Source: Isoetes taiwanensis
Taxonomy: Eukaryota > Streptophyta > Lycopodiopsida > Isoetales > Isoetaceae
Length of the DNA stretch: 64,000 nt
Assembly: GCA_021234155.1 (NCBI GenBank)
Contig: JAJEKV010000049.1
Span: forward strand, 2,201,487 to 2,265,486
Direction: 5' to 3'
Part shown: in pieces, positions 10,234 to 21,637 of the stretch
Layout of the letters: each line of letters opens with the position of its first letter
How positions within the stretch are numbered: the first letter of the stretch is position 1
Position numbers and translations under genes: made by a program
The notes under the pieces: model-generated
Databases searched by the model: none
What the model was told of the DNA's origin: nothing
What the model saw: only the letters and a program-made list of their open reading frames with translations

Positions 10234-11831
10234 TGTGACGTTCCACGTATTTATACGGTATACATATAAATATACTGACACGTCACCCAGTAAGGGTACG
10301 CCACCATGGGGTATTTTAACCTAGGGGGTTGACCTAAAAGGGATTAATTTAGCTATGCTAAATTAATTATTAAAGGATAATTACCTATAATTAAGGAAAT
10401 AGTATTTAATTAACTCAATTAAGTTAATTAATTACTTAGGAAGGTGCCACCTGGCCAAATCCGATTGGCCAGCATGGGAATGCTAACTTGGGGTATCAAC
10501 ATGGAACCCTCATCCCATTTGACCCCAAAATCGAGCCAAGAGGAGGAGCAAATTTGGCCAAAGTTGTTGAAGTCAAGGTCGAAAGTGCCCAAGTTTGCTA
10601 AACACCCAAGTCTTTGAAGATGGAAGCACCCCATGATAATGGATCAAGTCGAAACTTGGGTAAGAGAGTAGTCAAGCTTGAGATTTGTAGGATAGCGCTT
10701 CAGTTAGTCCTCTTTGATTATCTTTGTTAGGACTAACCCTTCTTTGATAGATGGGATTACATTTCGATTATGGATTTTGCTTTGATACGTATGGATGGAT
10801 GAATTTATGATAGTTTTCTCCGTTAGCCTTCCATAAAGCAGGGATTAGAGGGGGGTAGAGACCTCTGTGCCTTATGCACTTAGTATGCTCCTAGTAGGCC
10901 CTTTAATTCCCAAGTAATGCGGCCTGTGCACAAGAGACCACCGAGTCGTGGATGCTATGGAATTGCTTAGCACCAGAGAAGGGACGCAGTGGTGAAGTGG
11001 GGGTGGGGTCTTGCACGAACGTACAAGGCTCCTGGGACTCCTACAGTGGGCTAGGCCTGATAGCCGATCACGTAGAGGGCCGGGTATGGGTCTGACACTC
11101 CCTGGGTGCAGAGGTGTGACCCGTATGGGGCATCCTGTACTTTGAGTAGACTTAGGGTGAGTAAGTCGGGTATGGATGCGGGGGTCGCTGATGCGGCACG
11201 TATTCTCTAGCTCACCCATGGAACCGCTGTGATCCTGGAAGGGGGCACTTCCCTGACCTGCCTCATCGGACCAGGGCTTCATGAACCCTGGAGTAGGCTC
11301 GAAGGGTGATACCTTGAGTCTGCGTCTTCGGAAGGCTATAGTGATGCCATAGCATGATTCGACTCATCTGCAAAGTGTGCACAGGAGGGGCGGATGGAGT
11401 GGACAACCCTAGCCGATGTTCTATGCCAGCCAACACCATGTCAAGACTCGGTCTGCTGATCTCTTGAGACCTAGCCGTCAGTCGATCCTCACGGGAGTCT
11501 GAGCCGGGGTAGAACCATGGGGTTGGGGTGTTTTCCCTAGTATTAAATGCATCTTTTTTGTTGTTGCCAGTTGGATGGATGTGCCACCCTTCGTGGTGGT
11601 ATTTATGATATGATTACGTTGTATGCTAACCTTGTATTCACGCTTCCGCGACATAGGAGCCCCATTGAAGGCGTGGGCCGAATGACCCCTCTGTGTCCTT
11701 CACTCGAGCATCTTTCCACAGATGGCCCGAGTTAGACGGAGGGCCCTGCTCATGGTGAGATGGTTACCATGGGAGGGGAAAGTCCCCGTATGTATATGGC
11801 CGAGCGTCGTATATGTTCTGGGAGCGTCACA
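10234..11831 (+). mobile_element. 3' LTR of the chromovirus (1598 bp)
   Basis: The LTR begins TGTGACG immediately after the polypurine tract and ends CGTCACA, a perfect 7 bp inverted terminal repeat with canonical TG...CA ends. It carries only spurious open frames. No second copy is seen in the window, so the age cannot be estimated from LTR divergence. The five bases after it are AAAAT; no partner target duplication can be identified because the 5' side is missing. Confidence 0.85.
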
Positions 11832-12203
11832 AAAATGGTTTGTGGTACATAATATTTCATTTGAATCCATTACTTATTACTCTTGAATTCAACATCGATC
11901 CTACATGAAATTCCAAGTTACTTTAGATAGATGTTACATAATATAGCTTTTTTAACAGATAACATATATTTTGACCAAAATCCTGCTTTTCGAATACTTC
12001 TTTCAGATCATTAAAGACCATGGTCCACAACGGCAAGAAGAGATAATGCTATAATATGCGCTTGGTCTTCACCTGTATCCGTGTCCATGCTATCATATCG
12101 AGTTACTGGTCTTTGTATGCTCAGCTATTAACTTTTTTTTCTTGATCTTTTTCATTGATATCAACATATGCTTGAAGTAATAACATTCATAATAGTTTGA
12201 ATA

Positions 12204-12557
12204 TTATTTGGACCACTGCCTGGAAGACAAGAAACTACTTCTGCAACTAATCTTGCACGTTGCTGAAGAAGTGCACCTCACAAGCCATGTAGATGTAATT
12301 GGAATCACTGTAACATTTATCTGGTAAATGTACAAAGATATAGAACCAACAGCCGATGTTTCTATATGCTCAAGATTATTCTGTTTTCTTTGATACCATT
12401 CCCTTGTAAAATTTCTCATTGCCTCTTTCATAGAAACCTTCTTCTCTTCTGATATTCTAGCATAGTAATTACGCCTATACTCATTGCGTTTCAATCTCTT
12501 CAACTCCTCAGGTGAATAATCTTTGTTTGGATCTATCTCTACTTTTCTTTTAGGCAT
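12204..12557 (-). CDS. Uncharacterised basic, helical ORF
   Basis: I do not recognise this ORF. A minus-strand frame is open from 12725. The most protein-like part starts at an ATG at 12557 (MPKRKVE). It contains a strongly basic helical block of about 45 residues rich in R, K, E and Y (EELKRLKRNEYRRNYYARIS, then EEKKVSMKEAMRNF). Such short basic repeats occur in several plant transposon proteins and nuclear proteins, but no family can be assigned. The C-terminal third looks random. It may be a transposon fragment or an exon. Confidence 0.3.
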   Translation of the reverse strand: MPKRKVEIDPNKDYSPEELKRLKRNEYRRNYYARISEEKKVSMKEAMRNFTREWYQRKQNNLEHIETSAVGSISLYIYQINVTVIPITSTWLVRCTSSATCKISCRSSFLSSRQWSK

Positions 12558-12819
12558 TCCTTCACACAACGAATTTAGCTTCAACATGCAATCGTCACAA
12601 CACAATGCCTCACTACTTGTTAGAAAACGCACTAGTATACTCACCTTATGCCTGTGTATAGCCACAACCTTCGTTGAACAACAGAGGGTTCCAGGAGAAT
12701 TTGGTATGGATGTAAAAAATAACAATTCCTGAAGCCATAGACCATATATTCTTGAAACAATTGAATGGGTTGTTATAAAAAAAAAAAAAAGATAGATTCA
12801 AGATAAAAAATAATCACAT

Positions 12820-12910
12820 TAGCTCGCTTGGTATATTGGTTAAAGTAGTTTCATTAGGACATTGAGTTATTTTCGTAGAGGTTCGAGCCCCCGTATTTCA
12901 TATTCTAAAA
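12820..12910 (+). mobile_element. tRNA-derived SINE-like unit or tRNA pseudogene
   Basis: A pol III A box (TAGCTCGCTTGG, 12820-12831) and B box (GGTTCGAGCCC, 12880-12890) lie about 50 bp apart, as in tRNA genes. The intervening arm does not fold as a normal anticodon stem-loop, so it is not a functional tRNA. Part of the B-box arm repeats downstream as GAGGTTCGATATT near 12930. Confidence 0.55.
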
Positions 12911-13037
12911 TCTTAGGCAAAGCCATATAGAGGTTCGATATTCCCTCAAAACCTTAGGCGAAATCGTATTTCATATTTCAAAATCATAGGCGTCTCCAAT
13001 CATAAATGACTATAAACGAAACGAGAGGTGCTAACAT

Positions 13038-13205
13038 GCCCCAACATACGATCTGAGTCGTAGGATCGACGAATCCGACGACTATGGTAGTCCATGGTGC
13101 ACCAACCACCAAACTTAAAAAGCCCCAACATACGATCTGGGTCGTAGGATCGACGAATCCGACGATTGTGGTAGTCCAGGGTGCACAACCACCAAACTTA
13201 AAAAT
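13038..13205. repeat. Tandem duplication, two 84 bp units
   Basis: The unit beginning GCCCCAACATACGATCTG starts at 13038 and again at 13122. The units differ at only a few positions (for example GAG versus GGG, TAT versus TGT). Each contains an interrupted palindrome around GATCTG-GTCGTAGGATCG. No coding function is seen. Confidence 0.85.
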
Positions 13206-14379
13206 TACACAAAGTCCATCGACATCAGACCATACCACTGCTCTAATTTCGGCATGTCCTAATCTTCGAAAGTTGTTCCGTAGATCTTTTCTTTTTTATA
13301 AGAAACATCATCGTTCAAAATTTTGCTCAAATATAATATATCCTTCTTAACATATCCTTCTTTTATAAGATAATATGTCGCATCTATTTTATATAACACG
13401 TGTAGACTATGAGGCTGTATATTGCGCAAAAATATCCGCAACCAGGGTCCTTGTGATGCTCCAACGTGCAAAACTGCTAAGTACCAAAAAAAAAAAAAAA
13501 AGCGTGTTCACCCAAATCCAGCATGACAAGCAAAAATGCAACTAAAAAAAGGCTTTTGCCCGAATCCAGTATATCCAGTATGGCAAATGATATACGAGGG
13601 AATACCACACAAGGAAAGAACGACTCCGATAGCCAAACCTATCTGCAAGAAAAAAGAATGCTTAAGTTAGGGGTAATGTTCGCTGGCTGGCCACACGCAA
13701 AACTTCAATAGAGTGTCGACCATGGCATACTAGTCAAGAGATCAATAGCATTAAGCATCTCCGACTTTGTAGTCCCATCACCGCCCGGCAAAGCTAGCAG
13801 CTACTCATTGCCTATACATCGGTCGAGGGTCAAGAGCTCAGAAGCTGCTGCTATGCAAGGAGGAACGACTACAAACATCCTCAGGAACTTGGGGCGCATG
13901 ATTGATACAACCCAAGTAAAGATAATTTTAGAAGATCACTCAGATTATCGGCGATCATACGACTGTTATTATAATCTTTTAAATTACGATAATACATCGG
14001 ATATTAATAAAATATAAGATCTTTTGTCTTGCATTATACGCTCTTGATATATTTTGTTTGAACAATTATATCATTAAATAACGAATGCAACCACAAAAGA
14101 TACTCATATTAAAAATTATAAGTCAATGTGCAGTTTAGAACAACCAGGATCTGCGAGCAACATCACAATATATGGACGAGAAAACATCGACTCGACAATT
14201 CCAACCTCTCAACCTCTTTGAGGAATATGAGATGCCAACTCCGTAAGAAGAACTATCTCAGATAAAGTTCGACATACATGAAATAAGGGCTTTATTAGTA
14301 GAGAGGGCATCGAACACATCAGACCAGAATGTCCAATTGCCTCAGGCACTGCCTCAGACCAAGGATACGGGAAAAAGGA
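13206..14379. other. Non-coding stretch, possible 5' portion of the second gypsy copy
   Basis: I see no supported gene. The AT-rich part at 13930-14140 could be the end of a decayed LTR or leader of the gypsy remnant that begins near 14380. I could not define LTR ends or a primer-binding site. Confidence 0.4.
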
Positions 14380-14448
14380 GGAGACGGAGAAGGAGATCTC
14401 CCAAAGATGCACTGGGCCGAATAGCAGCAGCCCGACTTTGATTCAGAA

Positions 14449-14796
14449 TTGAATGAGGAAGTGAAAGTTCAGGATGACCGCCGGGAAGGTCATAACAGAG
14501 ACAGACCAAGGAAAGGGGCCAATTATCAAAAGAAAGTGGATTCAGCCCTGAGCAATGTGTGGAAAGCTCGAAAACTTAAGCAATTTTTGGGCAATAATAG
14601 ATCAGGGATGGAAGCCAAGGCATGGCTCGATGAAATGAGAGAGTATAGCAATGCCTATGGAATGAAAGATAAGGACAAGGGTAGAGTAGCCACTGCAAGC
14701 CTCAAAGGGGCTGCCAGAATATGGTGGGCGAAAGCATTCAAACATCATTATGTGTCTAGAGGGTCGAGAGTCAGTACCAAGTCATGTCGACAATAG
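14449..14796 (+). pseudogene. Gag fragment of the second gypsy copy
   Basis: The frame includes MREYSNAYGMKDKDKGRVA and GAARIWWAKAFKHHYV, matching the capsid region of the inverted Gag at 5.1-6.3 kb. It lacks the zinc knuckle and ends at 14796 in a deletion. The N-terminus is highly charged. Confidence 0.8.
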
Positions 14797-15240
14797 GGAA
14801 AGTAAATACGAGAAACACTCATAATTTTACCTCCCCAAGAATAATAATTGAAGTTGAAAACCCTAAAGTCAAAGCCTAGGCCAGTAGTGTTGGCAAGTGG
14901 AGGCACACAACAGGGAAAAGAATCAACTTTAATTTAGACTTGCCAAGCATTAGTATCGAGATGAGAGTAGAGGTCATGAACATTGGGCATTAATATCTAG
15001 ATGGGAGCATGTAATATCTTGGCCCGGCTTAGTGCCATAATTGATTCTGAGAAGCCGGAAAGTGACATTAACAACAACCCATAGCAAAACAATAGAAATA
15101 ACAAGTAAGGAAGTCACCTCAATCATGAAATGCATGTCTAGTAAGAAATTACTTAAGAGCATAAAGAGCGAGCAAGTAGCCTACATCTTCAAGCTCGAGA
15201 TTAAAAAACAGGCATAGAGAACGAAAAAGAGGACAAAACA

Positions 15241-15549
15241 TTGAGCAATTTGCCTAAGCAGGTGGCAAAGCTACTAAAAGAATTTCATGATTTTTTTCCT
15301 GATGAGCTCAAGAAACTTCCTCTTTACAGGAGAGTTGCGTGTGAAATAGCACTTGAACCGGGTAGAAAATCCACAAGTAAGGTGCCCTACAAAATGACAA
15401 CTCAAGAGTTGGTAGAATTGAAGAAGCAGTTGCAAGAGCTGTTAGACCTAGAATTTATAAGACCTAGTGTTTCCCCATTCGGAGCACTCGTCCTATTCAT
15501 TAAGAAGAAAGATGGAAGCTTGAGGATGTGCATTGACTATCGTCAATAA
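15241..15549 (+). pseudogene. Reverse transcriptase N-terminal fragment, second copy
   Basis: The frame runs from the linker ([19 protein letters not shown]) through [19 protein letters not shown] to MCIDYRQ, where a TAA stops it. Unlike the first copy, there is no frame break at the poly-A run. The following palm block is deleted. Confidence 0.85.
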
Positions 15550-15602
15550 AATAAACACAACATTAAGAATACAGCAAGTATACAACAAGTCTCTAGAAGA
15601 GC

Positions 15603-15998
15603 ATGTGCAACATGGATGACATCTTAGTGTACAGCAAGTCCCTAGAGGAGCATGCGCAACATTTAAGAAGGGTATATGAGAAACTGAGGAGGCATCAACT
15701 CTACGTAAAGTTATCCAAATGTCACTTTGCTACTACAAGAGTAGAGTATTTGGGACACATAATATCAGAAGAGGGGATCCCTACTAACCCCGCAAAGATT
15801 CAGATGGTAATTGAATTGTCGCCACCTAAGAACATTCATGAGATGAGAAGCTTCTTGGGCTTAGCAGGATACTACAAGAAATTTGTCAAAAACTTTGTCA
15901 AGATAGCAGCCCCATTGACGGACCTCTTCAAAACAGAAATGTCAAAGATTGGATGGACCATTGGCACAAGAAAACCCAAGCAGGATTTGAGAAGTTGA
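15603..15998 (+). pseudogene. Reverse transcriptase C-terminal fragment, second copy
   Basis: The frame starts just before MDDILVYSKS, the polymerase catalytic Asp pair, and runs through KCHFATTRVEYLGHIIS and FLGLAGYYKKFVKNF before going out of frame. A short repeat of the region (TACAGCAAGT...CTAGAAGAGCATG) lies just upstream at 15568-15605, suggesting a slipped duplication at the deletion edge. Confidence 0.85.
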
Positions 15999-16724
15999 AG
16001 GAAGCATTGACAACCGCCCCAGTCTTAACACTGCCAGTTCCAGAGAAAGATAAATTGGTCACAGCAAAATTGCAACAAAAGTAGCCCTCATGCAGGAAGA
16101 AAGGGTCGTGGCGTATGATTCTAGGAAGATAAACAACGCTAAGACGCAACCCGCCCATGATCAGGAATTGCTAGGATTTGTGAGAGCATTAAAGATTTGA
16201 AAACACTATTTGTTGGGAAGGAAGTTCCAGCTTGAAACTGGCCACCAAAGTCTCCAATACGTCTTCACCCAGCCACATCTCAATCTAAGGCAGAGGAGAT
16301 GAATGGAGTTCCTGGAAGAGTACGAGTTCGATAAAGCATACAAACCATGGAAGCTTAACATGGTTGCAGATGCTCTCTCAAGGCACCCTTTGACAATAAG
16401 AGTCTATTGCAATGCCATATCAACACTCACCAGTGATTCAGGGAAGAATGGGCAAGCCTTTGAAAAGAGGCAAGGACAGACAAAGAAAGAGAGACCTTCA
16501 AACACTCCAAGAAGGAAGGAAATCTATTGTACCATGAGAATATATTGTGCATGCCAGAGTCATCTGAAGTTGCAAAGTTGATCCTCCACGACATGCACAA
16601 TAGCCCAATAGCTGGCCACGCAGGGTTCATGAAAACCTACTTCACGATAAGAAGTAGCTATTATTGGTCTGGCATGAAGAAGCAGATAGCAAGATATGGT
16701 AGTGGAGCATGGAAGAGTGTATAA
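15999..16724 (+). pseudogene. RNase H and integrase zinc-finger fragments, second copy
   Basis: RNase H blocks (HDQELLGFVRALK, HYLLGRKFQLETGHQSL, MVADALSRHP) are spread over two frames, with stops near 16090, 16200 and 16302. The integrase zinc-finger segment at 16527-16724 (ILHDMHNSPIAGHAGF, then SYYWSGMKKQIARY) ends before its C-x2-C pair. Sequence after 16700 is unrelated. Confidence 0.8.
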
Positions 16725-17332
16725 TGTGCACGAACTTATGTCAATTGTGTGCAGATAATATGATGACATGGTGGATAATAGGGTTTCACCCATTTACATT
16801 TTGAATGGATGGCTTGGCATCCATTGCATGAAATATTTTCGAAAATATTTTATGCATCAATGGTCAAAGGATTAGAATGTTAGACAAAAATTCCTAACTA
16901 ATACCCCTCAAGAAATGGATGGTTGTACGACACTTTGTCCTTGTCTGACATTCATTGTTGACTAATAGTACTACTTCATTCTTACTAGTAAGCATGTGCC
17001 CAGTGTTGCCATGTATAAGTATGCTATTGGTCATAAAAACATGACTAATCCTATGTGGTTGACCTTGATAAAGCAATTTTTTTAATTGTGTCTGGTAGAT
17101 GTAAACAACTCTCTTCTCTTCTCTATTCTATTCTATTCTATTCTTCATACATGTTCTCAACATAGAACATGAATATTATGTTTATTGCCATGCAAAATAT
17201 TGGCCTCTTTTGGGCATTGATCCAAAACCGCAAGTCAAGTGCTTGCTTTGGTATTTGATAAGTCGAATACCATAATAACCTTTTCTTTATAATGTTATGA
17301 AGACTATAATTTTTGTAGTAATAATAGTAGCT
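16725..17332. other. Non-coding stretch with a short CTATT microsatellite
   Basis: No gene is seen. A pyrimidine run ending in four TCTAT units lies at about 17108-17143. It has the same pentamer as the long array at 47.6 kb. Confidence 0.5.
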
Positions 17333-17395
17333 TGGATGGCTAGTACATTGGGTTTTAAGCTTCGTTACAGGGGTTTGAGCTCTGTTATTGATAAA
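17333..17395 (+). mobile_element. Weak tRNA-like SINE remnant
   Basis: A-box-like TAGCTTGGATGG and B-box-like GGTTTGAGCTC lie about 45 bp apart, with an arrangement similar to the unit at 12820. The match is weaker, so this could be chance. Confidence 0.3.
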
Positions 17396-17740
17396 TGTTT
17401 TGGTAATTGACTTGTCCAATATCCATTTTGGTATTCGGCTTGCCTAGTACAAACGATTTTATTAGTCTAATACCCATTTTTGGTATTTGAACCCATAAAT
17501 CGAGATCCAATAAAAGCACCAATTTATCGCACATCAAATAGTATTTTTGCTCCTTAGAGTCCGACAGTTAAGTACATCAAGAAATTGCACAAAACTTGTG
17601 TCTGATGTGTGTCACACATAAGAAAGAACATGTGCTTATATAGGCCTTAAATGTAAGGCATCATGTAGAGTGGGTACCCTTATGGCTCTTATGCGATTTA
17701 TGTCAAGTAATAACTTCTACAAATCTCATGATTTTTTTTT

Positions 17741-17850
17741 GGGTTGCCCCTAAGGGGCAAACCCTCGTTTACGTGGGGTTTACGTGGGTTTATGGCATAT
17801 CTAGTATATGCCAAAGATATGCTTAGAATATGCCGGTGATCGGCCCAAAC
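17741..17850 (+). repeat. Palindrome-headed dispersed repeat, copy A
   Basis: It begins after a T run with GGGTTGCCCCTAAGGGGCAA, a 7-10 bp stem hairpin. This is followed by ACCCTCGTTTACGTGGG and TATGCC-rich sequence. The same head occurs on the minus strand at 25694 going down and on the plus strand at 35824. It may be a non-autonomous transposon family, possibly Helitron-related. Confidence 0.7.
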
Positions 17851-19489
17851 CGGCCGCTGCCAAGAAACTATCTGGCCGTATGGGGGCCTTCTTAACCCCG
17901 CTTTCCCAATTGAAGCTTTGTCGCTTCTTGAGCTAGAAGCATCTTCGGGTCCCCACCATAGCCATCGCTTCAAGGGCCGCCATATAAAAGCCGTCCCGCT
18001 TTTTCTAAGTCGAGTCGGCTTGGAGTAGGACAGCAACAAGGCAGTCGTCTATTGGTTGTCGGACTATTGGCCATGAATCCGGCTGTATGCCATGAAAGTC
18101 ATGAATCCCACTGTGTAATTGTGGCCATCAAATGTAATCGTGGAAGCTTGGGATGTCCGGCTGTTTGCCATGAATCTGGTTGCATACCATGAATCCGGCT
18201 ATGGGGAGCAGAGAATTCTGTTTTCAAAGCCAAAAACTAAATATTGGAGCTTGATTTCTGGTGCACAATGCTTGACTAAAATAGAATAATAGCACCTTCT
18301 CTTCTTCCTCTGCCGCTTTAGAAGAAGACCTGAAGCATTTTGAGGTAATGCCTTCTAGAAAGGGAAGTCGCAGCTCTCAAGAACAAAATGGCCATAATGT
18401 CCATATGGGTATCTCAAAAAAGGGTCAACTAACACTTAAAACCAAGAAGACTACGCCCGACATCAAGGAACTGCGGAGCATGGAACGAAGTTTAGGGCAC
18501 TTATCGATACTAAGTATGTCAAGTCCTTGCACGCTTGTAATGCTTTTATTCTCGAATATTGCCGATATGTGTGAATATACGATTTGACAGCTTTAAATTG
18601 TCACCCCTATCTATTCGAAAGCATTACATGAGCTAATGCATTATGAAAAGATGACTTTTGTTCAAGAAGCCACATTGCCTATGATTCTCCGTGGTCGACC
18701 GCTATTGCTAACGAGGAGGAGTTATGAATAAAGAAATGAATGATGCCGCAACATTTGTGTGGTAAGTTATCTTTGTCGGGTCCAAATAGTTGAAGACCTG
18801 ACTTTTGCTTGGAAAGCTAGCTTTCGTTGGCTCTTCTCCATGATTTTATCTTCACTCTTTTGAGAGAATGATAACAGAAATAAAGTAAAAAACCAACTGG
18901 GTTTGTGTCTCTGTTATATTGGTGCATGCTGACCAGCTTTCTCAAGTCTTAAATATGTGTTGAGTGGCACATGAAAAAAAACTAGTCTCATACAATTGCA
19001 GGTTAGAAGTTTAATTCAATTCCATAATATATTTCAACATATTATTAACGACTGAATGTAATTTATATCTCTGGAGTTTTATATTTCAAGGCTGGGGGAA
19101 GATGAAAGATCATGTTACTAATCTGTCGTCCTACAAGCCTAGAGGATTTGCCCATACCGTAACTAGTTTCGGTTTGTTTTGTCAAATCTTGGGCAATTGA
19201 GATGGAGCCCATGCCACTTTATCCTCACCATGGCAGTACCTGATACTCGGATCTGTCATCCATCATCCCTCTATGACATATGAGTAGTACAAGAGGAAAC
19301 TGCATTTCTTTATTATGCTCTTTTGTCATTCTACATTTTTGTTTTGTCATATTTATTGTTTCAGCTACCAGCAATAGAGACTATTTTACAATCCAAGAAG
19401 CCAATAAGAAATGTCAATCCAATACATGTCCCGGTTGTATGCCATGCAGAGTCGGCTATGCAAGCCACCATCAAGTCGCGAATGTTATT
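17851..19489. other. GC-richer non-coding block, then intergenic DNA
   Basis: 17850-18040 is GC-richer than its surroundings and has a TATAAAAG at 17983-17990. Short repeats of CCATGAATCCGGC occur at 18071 and 18187, with degenerate forms between. No protein is recognised. The remainder is ordinary AT-rich DNA. Confidence 0.4.
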
Positions 19490-21020
19490 GTAAGTTCCAT
19501 TAATGGCATGGGATCACAAACCGTGATTGGTGGAACTAACATGTCGAATGCAGGCAAGGAATTTACGAATGAGACCCCGCCGTGTTAGACCTCTTAAGGT
19601 GAATCTTATGTTCGCCCGATTTATGTGTGGTATTTCCAATACACCTTGCTATTTTGGGGTTAGGTGCTAATTGCAACTCCACGAAGGCTTCTAGATCACA
19701 TAGGTAATACCCGTGTTTGATAAACCCACCAAGGAACCGAAAATATTAGTGCTTGATGAAGCCGACACCGCTTGGCATGGGGTTTCTAAAACCTTCTTGA
19801 CATAATTAAAGTTCTACCAAGAGAACGGCAAAAACAGTTCTATTTTCAGCCACAAATCCCGTGATGAGGTAACTGTTTCTAAGCTTCTACGTGACATTTG
19901 GCACTGGTTTGCTAACAATGTTGGATGTATTGTAGGTCCATGGAATTGCAAAAATTGCTTTAAAAGAGGACCATGTTTTGTGGATACAGTGGGCAATGAT
20001 GATGACACCCATGCAAAGGTGTGAAAAACTCAGATTCTTTTTCGTGGTCGCTTTGTACCGATTTGATGTCCATGGTGTGTTAAGCAATAGTCATTATTAG
20101 TATCACAGGAAAAACAATTGGAAGCTCTTTTCTCATTATTGAACGCACACATAAAGGAAGAACCAAATTATAAGGTGATATCATTATAATATGTGTATTT
20201 ATTTTACTTCTCTCTATAAATGGCTAATGAGTTATGTATCTTTTCCCAGGTTCTTGTGTTTTGCATTACTGCAAATATTACGGCATTTATGGCAGAAACA
20301 TTTCATATTTTAGGATTTAATACCAGGGAAATCCATTCACGAAAGACTCAGTCTTATAGAACACGAGTATCTGATGAATTTTGCAAATCCAGAGGGGGGC
20401 TAATAATTTTCACATCTGATGTTTCTGCATGGGGAATTGATTATCCAAATGTAACACTTGTAATTCAGGTGCATCATTTTTTTTACATAAGTAAATTGCA
20501 GTATTGTTGTTTTGCATGGCCAAAGTATTTCATGTTGTCTCTCCGCATTGGATCACCATCCAATCGCGGAACAATGCATTCATAGGGTTGGAAGAACAGT
20601 GGGGCGTGCAAGGAGGGTCGGGGGGTTTTGTTACTTTTGCCTTGGGAAAGTGCCTTTCTCAAAGCTATCAAAGATATACCGATTGAAAGAATTGATGCTC
20701 CAGAGACATTTTCCAAAAATGACATTTTAGTAAGTGCATTTAATGTTTATATGTTGCTTATAATTTTCTACTGATTTTGCTGATTCTCCAGACACCTCAT
20801 AATCTTGACATGTACATTATCATCCTTTCAGATTAAAAGAGCTCTGTCTAATGTGGCGGTGAGCACCATAAGCAAAGCTTACCAATCTTGGTTTGGTTAT
20901 TACATATCTACAAGCGTTTTGACTGTGGGCAAAGGTGAGCAGAGGAGCTTAGCGCAAGCATGGGACTGCAACACCCACCGACTCTTCTTCCTGCCACAGT
21001 CAAGAAGATGGGGTTGAAAG
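19490..21020 (+). pseudogene. DEAD-box RNA helicase pseudogene (plant RH25/26/31-type)
   Basis: Helicase blocks appear in order across several frames. QTVIGGTNM lies near 19518, and ATPRRLLDHIGNT, the ATPGRLLDH-type motif, near 19674-19712. ISA-stop then a DEAD-type LVLDEAD equivalent lies at 19750-19770, and VLPRERQKQ-F in place of the LFSAT region near 19810. The helicase C half at 20250-20469 reads FNTREIHSRKTQSYRTRVSD and TSDVSAWGIDYPNVTLVIQ. After a retained intron-like gap, EQCIHRVGRT lies near 20570-20600, and IKRALSNV with AYQSWFGYY near 20832-20910. Introns are retained, so it was not retroposed. Many stops and frameshifts exist, and the Arg of SARG is replaced by Trp. The N-terminal ATP-binding motif was not found. 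Confidence 0.75.
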
Positions 21021-21589
21021 GTTATCTTTGACGTCATGAGGCAAGATTGGAAGGTTAACAAACTTGAGAAACATACCCCTTGCTAGAAACATAAGAAAGC
21101 CATCCTTTAAGAATTTATGTTCCAACGGACGTTCCTTAGCATTAGAAAAGTGTAATTGTATAAAAATGATAACTATCACCATGATAAGTCAGAGAAATAT
21201 ATGACTTTTAAGAGATTGATTTGGTAATTACAAGAAATTTTGCCAAGGTCTCACTTTGTAGATGAGGATTGCAACAAGAAATTTAGACTCATTAAATTGC
21301 TTGCTTAAATGCTATTCTTCAATAACCACATAACATTTTCTTACCGAGTAGATCAAATTTCTTTTTCTTGGGTTTTGGCATGATTTATATGGGTGTTTAG
21401 GTGTTTGAAATTCAAATCAAGAATTGAATTGAATTGATTTGAATTTTATCATACATGGAGACCAAAAGTCCATAGGACCGTGACAAGAGAGAGCACATTA
21501 AGCTCATTATTACCTAGAATTAAAAAGCTCCGCCGAAAAATTTCGAATGAAAAGTTTTCGCAGCAATAGACTCGCTAAGAACCCTCGAG
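21021..21589. other. Non-coding stretch
   Basis: Nothing recognised apart from the approach to the palindromic end at 21590. A GAATTGAATTGAATTGATTT run lies near 21423. Confidence 0.4.
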
Positions 21590-21637
21590 GCACCTGATGG
21601 CAACCCTCCGTGGTGCAAAGACCTTGTTTATTACTAG
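21590..21637 (+). mobile_element. Repeat terminus with palindrome, possible Helitron-like 3' end
   Basis: GGCAACCCTCCGTGGTGCAA with downstream ACCTTGTTT closely matches the segment at 35950-35980, where the hairpin is perfect. Here the left arm is degraded. A CTAG followed by T lies at 21634-21637. The assignment to Helitrons is inference. Confidence 0.4.

Larger units (their letters stand above)
5139..11831 (+). mobile_element. Degenerate chromovirus (Ty3/gypsy LTR retrotransposon) with internal inversion
   Basis: The element comprises an inverted gag (5139-6303, minus), pol on the plus strand (protease remnant, reverse transcriptase, RNase H, integrase, chromodomain), a polypurine tract at 10221-10233 and a single 3' LTR at 10234-11831. 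No matching 5' LTR or primer-binding site was found upstream in the window. Pol carries multiple stops and frameshifts, so the copy cannot be autonomous. The order PR-RT-RH-INT-chromodomain assigns it to the chromovirus branch. Whether the 410/442-codon ORF upstream belongs to the same element is unresolved. Confidence 0.85.
14380..16724 (+). mobile_element. Second Ty3/gypsy remnant, heavily deleted
   Basis: The pieces lie in the correct order on one strand: Gag core (14449-14796), end of protease (about 15001-15090, with an IIDSEKPES-like block), start of RT (15241-15549), end of RT with the catalytic Asp pair (15603-15998), RNase H (about 15950-16395) and the integrase zinc-finger region (16527-16724). 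Internal deletions remove the Gag C-terminus with the knuckle and the middle of RT. The copy stops abruptly in the zinc finger. The proteins resemble those of the copy at 5-9.7 kb but are clearly diverged, so this is a related lineage and not a duplicate. Confidence 0.85.

Noticed and set aside
10872-11282. 136-codon minus-strand frame
   Set aside because: It lies inside the chromovirus LTR, shows no family match and runs antisense to the element.
12820-12890. Functional tRNA gene
   Set aside because: The boxes are present, but there is no convincing anticodon stem or acceptor pairing.
19280-19430. Secreted or membrane protein start (hydrophobic N-terminus of a 102-codon frame)
   Set aside because: The downstream part is the helicase pseudogene in the same frame; the hydrophobic stretch is T-rich intron-like DNA with no promoter or homologue.
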